A DNA stretch of 64,000 bases, taken from positions 379,917-443,916 of the forward strand of contig NW_005179291.1 in assembly GCF_000350225.1 (NCBI RefSeq), written 5' to 3'. The translations under genes and the position numbers were made by a program. Position 1 is the stretch's first letter. Each line of letters opens with the position of its first letter. The DNA comes from Chondrus crispus (taxonomy: Eukaryota > Rhodophyta > Florideophyceae > Gigartinales > Gigartinaceae). Below, piece by piece: positions 34,722 to 44,538 of the stretch. The notes below the pieces were generated by a model. It was not told the origin of the DNA, ran no database searches, and saw nothing but the letters and a program-made list of their open reading frames with translations.

Positions 34722-35094
34722 TGGCAATGGGAGGCAAGGGGGGAGAGGTTGGTGTTGAGGGGGGCTCAAAGGCTCTGCGATGTGTAGATGCGGAGCCGAG
34801 GGGTTACATTGAGGAGAAGCTGCGGAATGAGTCAAGCGACTGAAGTCGGGCGGTTGGGACTGTGAGTGGGCTGTGGCGGAGGCGGCGGCGGCGGAGCCGG
34901 TGGCGGATGGAGAATGATGTGCGATGGAGGGTGCATGACGCGATAAGGGTCGGGGAAAACAAAGGAAAAATAGAGAAAAACACGGTGTATTGGCCCATGT
35001 TTCGAGACAGTGAGACATGTGTGCGTGGTGACTGCGACAGCAAGTAAATTTTAGCACAACTCGTTCTCTCGTCAGGACACGCCCCGGCGCCGTT
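34722..35094. other. Upstream region of PNPO
   Basis: The minus-strand frame of PNPO stays open to 35057 without conserved sequence. It is likely leader and promoter. Confidence 0.4.
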
Positions 35095-35257
35095 CCTAAC
35101 GAAGAGTTCGCCGTGCCAGCACCCGAGCACCCTGAAACTTGGCATGAATGTATTGGTTGAAAAAATTATTGGAAATGCTTTTACTCTCGTTCAACCAATC
35201 CATTCATGCCAAATGTCAGGGTGCTTGCGTGCTAGCACACCTAACGAAGAGTTAGGA
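35095..35257. mobile_element. MITE-like foldback element flanked by a 14 bp direct repeat
   Basis: CCTAACGAAGAGTT occurs at 35096-35109 and 35243-35256. The 133 bp between them have inverted ends of about 49 bp (about 86% identity, best in the GGCATGAATG-x-ATTGGTTGAA part) around a loop of about 30 bp. No coding. The flanking repeat may be an unusually long target duplication or part of the element. Confidence 0.65.
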
Positions 35258-35399
35258 CGCTCCAGACCCCGAGCCTTGCTGGTTTCCAAGGAAATGGGCG
35301 CACCGTCCCCGATCTCGTACACTCGTCCTCCCCTCCCTTCCTCATGCGCAGCCAAGAGGGCACCCAGCAGGGAAATCCTGCGAGCATGCTCCTTTTACA

Positions 35400-35700
35400 A
35401 GTTCGCCTTCTCAGCCGTGAGTGCGACCCTCTTCCTAAATCGCTTGTACGCTAACGACGACACCCTTATTGGTTACTATGGACGAGATGACCAAGGCACT
35501 CCGCATGCTCAAGGATGCCGGTGCTGCCGCTGGTTTCCATTTCAACACTTCCAAATGCCGCGCGTACGGGCCTTTCACTACGCCCACCACATGCGTAGTC
35601 CCTAGTAGGGACGGGCGTCAGCACGGTAGGGACTCCCTATCGTGCTGGCGCTCGCATCACGGCGGCGAGCCGCATCGCAGGGGCCGCTGAAGTCAGCACT
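35400..35700 (+). pseudogene. Possible reverse-transcriptase remnant
   Basis: One frame reads LYANDDTLIGYYG (35446 on), resembling the catalytic Y-x-D-D box of reverse transcriptases. The next frame reads DEMTKALRMLKDAGAAAGFHFNTSKC, resembling the following helix and the L-N-x-x-K-C motif of non-LTR type enzymes. A frameshift between them and the small size indicate a dead fragment. The match is by eye and short. Confidence 0.4.
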
Positions 35701-36180
35701 TGTCGGCACTTGTCGGCACAGATGCCGACAAGCCGCCCACCCACGCCTGAATTATCCGGGCCGCGCTCCACCTCGGAGCCAATGCTGACCTCCCGCGCCT
35801 TGATTGGCATTTTGTTCCTCTCGCGTATGACACTCTTGGCGCGGCCTATGCTCGTACTACCCTCACTTGAAAGTTACCTCATTTGAAAGTTACACAACAT
35901 GATAAATAAACTAGAAAAGAAATGTCACAAGCGTTTTAGTATTCGTCTGCCACGAGGCCGACGTTTCCACGCCGAACAGCGGGTAAATTTAGAATGCATC
36001 GCTTCCTTTGGATGAATAATCCGTCAGTGCCTTCATCACCGTTTCATTGCTGGACCTAGCCTCTTGATCCGCCGACCAAAGACAAGCGATAATATACCGT
36101 AAACTTTACACTGCATTCCATGCATAAACCTCCTCGCCAGCCATCCCTTCCTCCCCCGCCCCCGCACTTCACTCCTCAAC
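35701..36180. other. Intergenic, promoter side of the exosome gene
   Basis: A short tandem pair ACTTGTCGGCACTTGTCGGCA at 35698-35717 and a T/C-rich stretch near 36130. Nothing else is seen. Confidence 0.4.
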
Positions 36181-37452
36181 ATGCACGACAAATCCATCTC
36201 CACCTCTGAGCGACTGTTCGCCTCCGAATGCGTCTCCGCGGGCCGTCGTCTAGATGGCCGCTCTTTGACTGATCCGCGCCACGTCTCCGTCACGTTGGGC
36301 CCGTCCTGGGGCTTTGCGGAAGTCGCCTTCGACAACACGCTCGTCATCGCCTCCACCTCGGTCGACGCCACCGCCCCCTCCTCCGAACGACCCAACGAGG
36401 GCGTCCTCACCGTCGTTGCAGACCTGTCCCCGACATCCTCCGAGGCCGCCGCCCGCGAGTCGCTCGCCCGCTCGGGCCACACCCCCGTCGTCACGGAGAT
36501 CCGTAACTGCATCGACAAGTTTGTCCGCGAGGCGAGGGCCATCGATACCGAGGCCCTTTGCATCCTCGCCGGTGTCAAGGTCTGGGCCGTGCGCGTCGAG
36601 GTCGACATCATAAACGACGACGGCAACTGCGTTGACGCCTGCGTCATGGCCGTCATGTCCTCACTCATGCATGCTCGCCGCCCGGATGTCACCGTTACAG
36701 GGAAGGAAGTCCGCGTCCATTCCCTGGATGAGCGAGAGCCTGTACCGCTGCCCGTGCACCACGTCCCGCTGTCGGTGTCGTTCGCCCTGTTCGGCGCCGG
36801 CAAGCCGTATGAGCCCGACATGGTCGTCATGGACCCTGTGAAGAAGGAGGAGATCGCGTCGGGGGGTTCGCTATCGTTTGCGTTCAATGCGCAGGGAGAA
36901 GTATGTGGCGTGTATAAGGCGGGAGGCTTGCCGCTGCAGCCGGAGAGCTTTGTCCAGTGCAGCGAGCTGGGAGAGAAGCGGGCACTCAAGCTCACCGCCA
37001 TTTTGAACAAGGCGCTGGCCGATTCGTCCGCAAAGCATCCAAGGGCAAGTCTGCGGCCTATGCTCGTTACGCCGGAGCCTGTGGCCCAGGTACGGTCGCG
37101 ACATACGAGAAAGAAGGACGAGGTCATGAGTGAAGCCGCCCCCCTTTCGATGTGGAATGCGACGCCAATTGAGGACACGTTGCCTCCACCGCCCAGCGCG
37201 ACGGACCGTGATCCCGTCAAAGTGCACGCGGTGGAGGGCGTGGACAGTGCAATAGCGAGTCTATTGCAGGGGAGGAAGGAGGTGGATGAAATTGTACAAG
37301 TGGAAGAACATGTGGAGATGGAGATGGAGCCCGAGCGAGAGGACGGGCCCAAGCCAACTGAGATTATTGAGATTTCGGATAGCTCATCGTCTGATGACGA
37401 TCTAGAATCGGCGATCATCTCCAAAGGGAAGGGAAGCGGCGGGCGGCGGTAG
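36181..37452 (+). CDS. Exosome complex subunit RRP45 / EXOSC9
   Basis: 423 residues from ATG 36181. An RNase PH-like fold covers about 20-290: GRRLDGRSL, then EIRNCIDKFVREARAIDTEALCILAGVKVWAVRV, DGNCVDACVMAV, RRPDVTV and PVPLPVHHVPLSVSFALF, all typical of RRP45. It forms part of the hexameric ring of the RNA exosome, which degrades and processes RNA in nucleus and cytoplasm. The eukaryotic subunit is catalytically inactive. The C-terminal tail is acidic and ends with EIIEISDSSSSDDDLE, a hydrophobic core plus acidic/serine stretch that fits a SUMO-interacting motif, as reported for the human protein's tail. A long antisense frame is a shadow. Confidence 0.93.
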   Translation: MHDKSISTSERLFASECVSAGRRLDGRSLTDPRHVSVTLGPSWGFAEVAFDNTLVIASTSVDATAPSSERPNEGVLTVVADLSPTSSEAAARESLARSGHTPVVTEIRNCIDKFVREARAIDTEALCILAGVKVWAVRVEVDIINDDGNCVDACVMAVMSSLMHARRPDVTVTGKEVRVHSLDEREPVPLPVHHVPLSVSFALFGAGKPYEPDMVVMDPVKKEEIASGGSLSFAFNAQGEVCGVYKAGGLPLQPESFVQCSELGEKRALKLTAILNKALADSSAKHPRASLRPMLVTPEPVAQVRSRHTRKKDEVMSEAAPLSMWNATPIEDTLPPPPSATDRDPVKVHAVEGVDSAIASLLQGRKEVDEIVQVEEHVEMEMEPEREDGPKPTEIIEISDSSSSDDDLESAIISKGKGSGGRR

Positions 37453-37635
37453 TAGGTTTGTCAGACCTGTCTATGCGTTGTGGCTGGCAAGCTTTTTTTG
37501 GAGCACGGGATGCGCAACTCGGTTGGTGCTGTGCGCACGACTAACATGGTGCACATAGTGCTACTGGACATTTTGCTGTACATCGGATAATTGTGGTGTT
37601 GTTGAGTTTAATAGGCGAAGCAGGACACGAGGTGT

Positions 37636-38466
37636 TTACAGACCGACGAGGTCGAGGTTATTTCTGACGAAAGCGAAATCTTCGGGATTAGTAAGTTCGA
37701 GTGGAATGGCGTTATCAACACCGTAAACGAAAGATTTGACACCTTCCTCGGGCAGAAGGTCGTTGAGCATGGTGGAGAGAATGTACTCTGAGGTTTCTTC
37801 GGTAGCATTGTCTTCAAGCCACTTATCAAACTTTCGTTGTGCAAAATCCAGGATGGATGGTTGAAAACCAAAAATGTTCATCGACGTGAGCTCGTCGCCA
37901 GAATACTTGCCTGCGTTAATGTCATCCATGCAAATGTTATACTGTTCCACAATTTGCGTGAGGGCCGACCCCTCAATTCTAATTACGGCGCGGTTGACCT
38001 TGCCCGATCGTGGCAAAACGTCGCGCAAAGGGTATCCAGGCATGCACGGGGTATCTTTGTACTTGATATGTGTGCAGACCTTATCAAGTGCCTTGTCGCC
38101 ATAAAGCGTATCGCCGTTGAGGACGATGAAAGGGGCGTCGATGTGTGGCTTCGCGGCGAGCAATGCGTGGACAGTCCCCATGGGCTTCTTTCTATACTCT
38201 GGTGTTTTTTGGAAGGCGTACTTGACGGGAAGTCCCAAAAAGCTGTCACCGACGACAGAGAAGATGTGGGAGTAGGTAGCGTCGGACACGATGAGAATGA
38301 TGGCAGTGACACCCTGTTTTTGCAGCTGGCGCACAGATAGCTCGAGCAGGGTCTCGCCGTAGCGACCGACGGGTTGCAGACACTTGATTCGAAAGCCAAA
38401 GCGAGAGGATAGGCCGGCCGCTAAATACAAGCCGTAGAACGGCTTAGGGGAAGCGGTGTCGGGCAT
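37636..38466 (-). CDS. Nucleotidyltransferase (NTP_transferase-like sugar or phospho-nucleotidyl transferase)
   Basis: 276 residues from ATG 38466. The frame is open another 94 codons upstream but has no ATG there. Residues 10-36 have the nucleotide-binding signature LAAGLSSRFG..K-C-L-QPVG, close to the G-x-G/S-x-R-x9-P-K loop of this fold. LNGDTLYG (about 118) carries the metal-binding aspartate. EETSEYILSTMLNDL and the C-terminal NPEDF also fit small bacterial-type nucleotidyltransferases that activate sugars or phosphocholine-type groups with an NTP. The exact substrate cannot be read. The G/P lysine is partly replaced (FRIKCLQP), so the loop is slightly atypical. Possible bacterial origin is an inference. 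Confidence 0.75.
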   Translation of the reverse strand: MPDTASPKPFYGLYLAAGLSSRFGFRIKCLQPVGRYGETLLELSVRQLQKQGVTAIILIVSDATYSHIFSVVGDSFLGLPVKYAFQKTPEYRKKPMGTVHALLAAKPHIDAPFIVLNGDTLYGDKALDKVCTHIKYKDTPCMPGYPLRDVLPRSGKVNRAVIRIEGSALTQIVEQYNICMDDINAGKYSGDELTSMNIFGFQPSILDFAQRKFDKWLEDNATEETSEYILSTMLNDLLPEEGVKSFVYGVDNAIPLELTNPEDFAFVRNNLDLVGL

Positions 38467-40099
38467 GGTGGAGATGCGATGTGGTGACGGTAAGGTTTTG
38501 GTTCGCGGGTTCGGTACGGAAGGGAGCGAAGGTGGCGGCACGGACGCCGCTTGACTGTAGGTGGGACAAAAATGACGCCGGTGCGGGGTGAACGATGCCT
38601 GGCAGGGATTAAGGGTTGGAGTTGCGGGCAGGTGAGAAGCGGGAGGAATTGAGCAGGTGTGGAAAGCTGAAGTGGTTTGCAGGGAATTGAGCGATGATCG
38701 AGGCGAAGAAGCGAGGCAAGCCGTGGATGAGGAGGAAGGGAAGAGCACGGGTGCACGGGTGTCACAGAAATATCGTATATCGACGCGACTCTGTGGCAGT
38801 GACCCATGTTGGGGGGGGGCGGGACCGGACGGCTGTAGGCGGAGGCGGCGATCCGTGAGATGGATCGAGCTCGGAAAGATGTGACGGAATTTTACAAATA
38901 TTCAAGGTTGGCCTCTATCTCGGCACGCGAGCCCATATACTGTATCTCTGGCGCATCGCCGGTTCTCGGCGTCGTGAATTGCACCGACTCGTGCTCACGG
39001 AGTGGGTCGCCGGTGCTCGTTTTGCAAAGGAGAGCGGATACGATCGCGCTCGGCAACTCGAGCAGAGCTGGAGACCTCCGTGTTGGCACCGTTCGCCTGG
39101 AGGCATCGCTCGCTTCGGCCGTGTGCGGCGAGGGGCGCATGGACGCTTGCAGAGTGTGTGAAACTTGATTTTTAGCGGCACGTTGCTCCTAATCCCCCTA
39201 AATCCCTTAATCCCCCCCCCCCCCCCCCCTTTGTTATCATGGTGAGCAATGACCATAATTTGGTTGGAGGCATTGGCCAGACATGGGTAGTGTAAGCTTA
39301 CACTATCCGTTACTGGAAACGTGTCGGAGGCCCTTCTGATTCCGTTGCTGACTTGATTATGCATTCGGAAAGGAGCGCAGCCCCTTTTGTGATTTGTGAT
39401 TGTGGTGCCCTGGACAGCAGCACCCTTCTAGAACCCCCCGGGAGTGCAGGGCTGCACCTACCGCACGGGCTTACACACCTGCTTCCGGGGCATGATGGAA
39501 AAGAATGGCTTCTACTAGAAGCCTCCAGCCCAAATAACCCGCCACCTAGTAGTAGGTGGCGGGTTATTTGGGCTGGAGGGTGGCCCGCAAGTCAACGATT
39601 GCCCGCTGTATACCTTCGAAGGTACTCTGGAGCTGAAATGTTCACTCCGCGTGTCGCGAATGTCCCAAAACGCATATACATCCAAACATGGCCATGGACA
39701 GTGTCCATGCTGTCTTAAAGGAGACCCTCAGAGGAGGCGTGCATTTCCATGGCCCAAGGCGCCGAACCCCTACCACGTGTACAGGACCGGAAATGAATTT
39801 CCACAATGGCGACGCCTTATTGGACCACCACCCATTTGATCTTCGAGCTCCAGGCATGAGCGCCTACCGCTCTGCAAAACCATCTTCTGCGCCTTCCTTG
39901 CTGGACAAACGGAAGATCCTTCTAGCCTCTCCGCCTTCCACCCTCGCCCCAACATGGAACGCACCGCTTCTTCTATATAACTCCGCATCCCACCCATCTT
40001 CACTTCACCTTTCTCGACCACCCTCAGAACAACTCCATCACAACCACACCACAACCACACCACAACCACACCACACCCACACCACTCTCCCACTGCATC
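38467..40099. other. Intergenic with palindromes and a poly-C run
   Basis: Contains a 22 bp palindrome (39287-39308), a 58 bp palindrome (39522-39579) and a run of about 19 C at 39210-39228. 40030-40085 is an ACCACACCACA-type simple repeat just before the PB1 gene start. No gene is supported. Confidence 0.5.
39522..39579. repeat. 58 bp perfect palindrome
   Basis: 27 bp arms (39522-39548 and 39553-39579) pair without mismatch around GTAG. Foldback-type element. Confidence 0.85.
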
Positions 40100-41608
40100 A
40101 TGGCCCCGCTCTCCGTCAAGGCCTGCTACAAGCACACCAAGCGTCGTTTCTCCCTGGAACCGTCCTCCACCTTTGCCGACTTCCAGGCCAAACTCGCCGC
40201 CATCTTCTCCATCCCGGCCCCCCGAACCATCCTCTACAAAGACGATGAAGACGACCTAGTCGCTGTCTCCTCGGACTCGGAGCTCGCCGAGCTCTTCGCC
40301 ATCGCCACCTCGGCAAGCATCACCCCGCTCCGCGTCTACCTCTACGACACCGCCGAGGACGTGTCCGCCGCCGAGCAGGCTTCACGTCAAGCCCCCAACG
40401 CCGAAGTGCCCCGTCCCCCCTCCTCTGCGGAGCCGGACCGCTCGCACGACCCCATGCCGCAGCTGGATTCCGTCTTCTCCGGCGTCTCTCAGATCTTGTC
40501 CACCATCTTCAACGACGGCCGCAACCAGCCCTTCCGCTCCTCGCGCCGCTCGCACCCGTGCGGCTGGCGCAGCCGCTCCTCTCGCTCGCGCCGCCCGGAC
40601 ATGCCCACGCCCCCACCGCCCTTCTTCAACATGTACGGCCCCATTGCATCGTTCATCTCCGCCATGGCAAACTCCGGGGGAGGTCCCCCCGACATCATGT
40701 CCAATTTGTCACGCGTGTCGCAGGACACCAGGGACGCCTTTGATCAGGCGCGCCAGGCAGTCCTTTCCGCCGAAGACCCTATGCGCATCATTAATGCGGC
40801 CAGGGCGGGCGCGCCCGTAGTACGCTCGTGGATGAACGATAATCTGGGCTCGGAGGGACCGGTGCGGGAGGAGTCTGTCCCACCGTTAGTGAGGGACTTA
40901 GAAGCTGCGATTGGGGAAGGCTTTGGTAGTGATATCACTGACCGTGCGATGGAGCTAGTGAGGGTCGCTCTACGCGACCAGGTCGTCGTAGATATGCTCA
41001 GGATGCTACCAGAGGATTTTTCCTTCTCCTGGGATGCGGAGATGGTGCCCCCGGGGGAGTCTTATCGCACGAGTGGGTTCTCGGTTCATACCGGTGTCGA
41101 GTGTGACAACTGCGGGAAACAGCCGGTGCGAGGTAGCAGATTCATGGCGACGAACCGCGAAAATTACGACCTGTGCGACAGTTGTTACAACGATGAGACT
41201 GTTGATAAGCAAGGAATCGAGTTCAAAGAATGCAAGTACATCTGGGAGGCGCGCTTGGGGGATGCTGTCGTGCCCTCGGCCCCGCTCTCCATGTGGAACC
41301 GCGGGCCGAGCGTGGCTTTTCTGCAGAAGTTGCTCACGGATCTGGGCTTCATGAATGAGAACATGTACCGTCGTGCAGTTGGTATGTATGGACCGAAGAC
41401 GAAGGCGGCTGTGATGCAGTTCCAACGTGAACATGGATTGAGCGATGTCGTCGAGTCTGGAGTGTACGACGCGACTACGGCCGCGAGCTTGGTTTCTATC
41501 ATCGAAACGCAGGTGCCCCCCACGGCTGCGACAGGCAGTGATCCTGCCGAGTCGGGGCCTTCTTCTGCTACTACCACTGCACCCGAGTCTTCTCCGGCGC
41601 GGGGTTGA
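40100..41608 (+). CDS. PB1 + ZZ zinc finger + peptidoglycan-binding-like domain protein
   Basis: 502 residues from ATG 40100. Residues 1-84 form a PB1 domain with both faces: basic KHTKRR near the start and the acidic OPCA stretch DDEDDLVAVSSDSEL (48-62). The middle (85-325) is low complexity with helical parts. A ZZ-type zinc finger spans about 332-380 (VECDNCGKQPVRGSRF.., YDLCDSC). Residues about 400-475 match a PG_binding_1 fold: VAFLQKLLTDLGF, YGPKTKAAVMQFQREHGL, GVYDATTAASL. PB1 plus ZZ is the front end of p62/NBR1 autophagy receptors, which polymerise and bind cargo. The UBA and FW domains of those receptors are not seen. PG_binding_1 is mostly bacterial and anchors cell-wall enzymes. 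A cargo or microbe-sensing role is a hypothesis. Confidence 0.85.
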   Translation: MAPLSVKACYKHTKRRFSLEPSSTFADFQAKLAAIFSIPAPRTILYKDDEDDLVAVSSDSELAELFAIATSASITPLRVYLYDTAEDVSAAEQASRQAPNAEVPRPPSSAEPDRSHDPMPQLDSVFSGVSQILSTIFNDGRNQPFRSSRRSHPCGWRSRSSRSRRPDMPTPPPPFFNMYGPIASFISAMANSGGGPPDIMSNLSRVSQDTRDAFDQARQAVLSAEDPMRIINAARAGAPVVRSWMNDNLGSEGPVREESVPPLVRDLEAAIGEGFGSDITDRAMELVRVALRDQVVVDMLRMLPEDFSFSWDAEMVPPGESYRTSGFSVHTGVECDNCGKQPVRGSRFMATNRENYDLCDSCYNDETVDKQGIEFKECKYIWEARLGDAVVPSAPLSMWNRGPSVAFLQKLLTDLGFMNENMYRRAVGMYGPKTKAAVMQFQREHGLSDVVESGVYDATTAASLVSIIETQVPPTAATGSDPAESGPSSATTTAPESSPARG

Positions 41609-42596
41609 TTTGATCAGGAATCCTGTGTTGTTCCGTTTTTCATGGTGGTCTCGTGAAAAACAACTCGTATTGTTGATAGTGTAGGTTTCCCTTTCTTGTC
41701 TCTGGTGCGGCTGAAATGCAGCCGGAGCGATTCTTTCTGTCACTGTTTCATGGCCTTTTTCATCTAGCGATGTGGCGCTCACTCCGACGACATTGCAGGA
41801 CTCATGAGTAATGTAGCTGCCTGGTTTGCGTATTAAAATGTTCTTGGAACAACCAAATACTTGTGCGGACATCACAGCCTGCCCTCTGCAGTCCGGATCC
41901 TCATTCATTGTCCAGCAAGGTCACCATATGGGAATCACTCCTATTGGCCTAGTGTCATGGTCAGAACGCTTTCCGCCAATCAACAGGCGTCGAAGGTGGC
42001 CATTGTATCTCTCGGCAAGCTGTCCTCGTCATTATCCTGTCCCTACGAAGTATTTGCAGCGAAACTGATAATTCCACGTCGTTCGCTGATGCGCCGTGGA
42101 TATCGCTCATATGGCTCGGCCGTATGACATATATATACGGGTTCTGTGAAGAGACTTAACATTATTGAGGAACTCTTCCTCGCTTGCTTCCGCTCAAACG
42201 GTGTCCTCCATCGCTTGGATGCACATGCTTAACAAGACATCGGAGCTGTTAAACTTGCATGGTATCAGACTTGTACAGGCTCCCATTTACACAATCTATG
42301 ATGAACAATTTGGAAAAGGAAGAAAGTCTATCTGTCCACATATACTTGGGACGGCAATATCTATCTCTTCTCTTCGAGAAAATGATCGCTGCACTATGTT
42401 TCAGGGGAGCGAGCCAATGCATTCAAAAAAGAATAGAATTAGTCTTTCCATTTCGAGATGCATGGGCAGAAGCGAAAGCATGCCTCAGCTTTTATTGGGC
42501 TTCAAAATCGCCAGTTCTCTCTCAAGAGAGAACAGCTCGTTATTTTCGAAACAAGCTATAAGTATCATGACATTACACAAAAGGTATGCATTAACA
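41609..42596. other. Intergenic
   Basis: Two overlapping plus-strand frames at 42165-42608 have no recognisable similarity. Nothing is supported. Confidence 0.4.
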
Positions 42597-43397
42597 TCAT
42601 TCATCTAAGTTGCGTCTACAGGATGATAAATGAGCGGGACTGTGGCGACGGGAATCATACATCCGTCCCAGACGCGCTCCAAGGTCAATCGCCTCATTTG
42701 GAGTCCGCCTGCTTCCTTTTCCGACATACTTGCTTATACAAGAATTGCCCCGTGCCTGAAGCGGTGGAGGGGCATTTGCACCCCTTTTCTTCGAGGAAGA
42801 TTTGCGCTTGCGATTGCGTCGATTATGTTTTAGAGTATTCTGCGGTTCGTTTAAGAATTGGAGTTGCTGTTTTTCCGCCTTTGATTTATAGCCAGGCTTG
42901 TATTTATGCCCGAGAGGATTGTAGAAACACTCCTCTGTCTCGTGCCCGATGTGGTCACAAAAGCCACACTCCACGTTCTTGCAACCACGACGTTTTCCCC
43001 TGCCAATTGGGGGGTTGAATACGAAGTTGTTGTTATCAGGCCACTCTGTCGCGTAGCTGATATCTTTGCGCAGATGTCCTGAAACAGATACCGATCCACT
43101 CATATCATGAGACCGCATTTGGAACTGATGTTTGTGTTTCACACCATTGACTTCCAGCCTTTCCGAGAAATTTCTTCGTACATCGGCGTAGGGATCTGTA
43201 TATAGTAACCCTTTTCCTACATCTCTGGCTTCGACTGTATGAGTCAGCAGAGGGTAGTAGCTCCGTCTGTCTGGAAGAGCTTCGTGGATGTAGCCACAAG
43301 ACCTGTCATCTACCTGTTTATTCACAGATGTGGCGAGGTCAGAGGATTTCCACTCGACTTCATAGCGTGCGATGTCTTGCGCTTGTCCAAACTCCAT
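42597..43397 (-). CDS. CCHC zinc-knuckle protein, possibly a retrotransposon Gag remnant
   Basis: 266 residues from ATG 43397. The centre has a CCHC knuckle, C-x2-C-x4-H-x4-C in CGFCDHIGHETEECFYNPLGHK, followed by a long basic tail (HNRRNRKRKSSSKKRG). A knuckle followed by a basic tail is common in Ty1/copia-type Gag nucleocapsids. The upstream half shows no identified capsid fold, and no protease or pol follows on the same strand, so if it is Gag it is an orphan piece. A domesticated RNA-binding protein is the alternative. The frame is fully open, which favours either a young fragment or a retained gene. Confidence 0.5.
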   Translation of the reverse strand: MEFGQAQDIARYEVEWKSSDLATSVNKQVDDRSCGYIHEALPDRRSYYPLLTHTVEARDVGKGLLYTDPYADVRRNFSERLEVNGVKHKHQFQMRSHDMSGSVSVSGHLRKDISYATEWPDNNNFVFNPPIGRGKRRGCKNVECGFCDHIGHETEECFYNPLGHKYKPGYKSKAEKQQLQFLNEPQNTLKHNRRNRKRKSSSKKRGANAPPPLQARGNSCISKYVGKGSRRTPNEAIDLGARLGRMYDSRRHSPAHLSSCRRNLDE

Positions 43398-44538
43398 GTT
43401 TCGGGCAATGACTGGCCTATTCGGAAGAACCTTGGCGTGTATCGACAATTCGTGTGGTTGTTGTTGTTCTGTTCTTATTGGAAGGAATTAGAGTTGGTTT
43501 AAATAAACCGAACACTTCGCACATGCACGTTGCTACTGATATAGAGAACAGGTTGGGGAGAGAGAGAGGGGTGGTGGGGAGGGGGAGGGGCAAAAATAGC
43601 ATTTGATCGACACTCAGCTGCCACAGCATATCAAGAAATTTCGTTCTAGCATTGTGCTCTGCCTTGAAAATCAGCAACTGACAGTCATTCTCTCCCCTGA
43701 ATCAGGAATCAAGTGATGAGAGGGAGACATGACACGCTGCTGAAATCTACGGCTTCCAGCAAGATTTGGTACTGACAATTATCTTCAACTTCGACACGCA
43801 ATGGTTAAAATACATACGATCGAACTTATGAGAAGATGAGAATGTGGTGATTAGGCTGCTTCTTCAACGCTTTGGTGTGTCCACTACCACGCGCACATTC
43901 TACTCACTACGAATGAATTACAAAAGGGCATGAAACACGAATAATTCTGGGCATGCGAAACACAGTCTGATTTCGATGCTCAATGTATCTGAGACTTGAT
44001 GGTGACCTCCTGCGAACCCACTGGCGGACTACGTGCAGTGGTCACTCAGTTAACTCTCGAATGTACGAACAATCGCAGTACAGTGGTGGATGTGGTTTAC
44101 ATGTCGTGAATATCGTATTGGTGATTCCCATGTCTAGATGTTAATCAAACAAGAATTTCGCACGTTACGTTTAAGGCGGAGACGTAATTCTTTCTGTGAC
44201 AGATACATCAAGAATCACACCTCCTTGCGATCTTAACCACGTTTGTCGGCTTCGTCACAGGTCTGCAAACTCTTCTACCAGAATTCGTTCGGATGGGCGT
44301 AGATGCTGGGCTTTTTCTAAGTTCGCATGTCAAGATTTCATCGGAAAAGTAAGAGACTACATTTTTTTTGTGTCATTTGACCCTGACCTACCACGAGGCT
44401 TTTGGTTTTGTATACCCGTATGGGCCTTCTTCTTCTCAAGATCGCCCTCACTGATAGTGAGTACCCTAGACCTTAAGCTATATGAGGCGTTGGGAACACA
44501 TGTGGCACAAATTGTGTGTCCTAGTGTGGACTTTGCTG
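43398..44538. other. Intergenic
   Basis: A purine-rich stretch (43555-43595, GAGAG and GGGGAGG). An open plus-strand frame at 44196-44678 overlaps the heme oxygenase gene antisense and is probably a shadow. Confidence 0.4.

Noticed and set aside
33861-34787. 308-codon plus-strand frame opposite PNPO
   Set aside because: Antisense shadow of PNPO; arginine/leucine/histidine-rich without motifs.
36036-37424. 462-codon minus-strand frame opposite RRP45
   Set aside because: Antisense shadow of a well-identified gene; serine/threonine-rich nonsense.
37636-38748. N-terminal extension of the nucleotidyltransferase as a plastid transit peptide
   Set aside because: The upstream open stretch has no ATG; the first ATG is at 38466.
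42165-42608. Two overlapping plus-strand frames of 100-147 codons
   Set aside because: Competing frames, no motifs, and partial overlap with the zinc-knuckle gene's 3' end.
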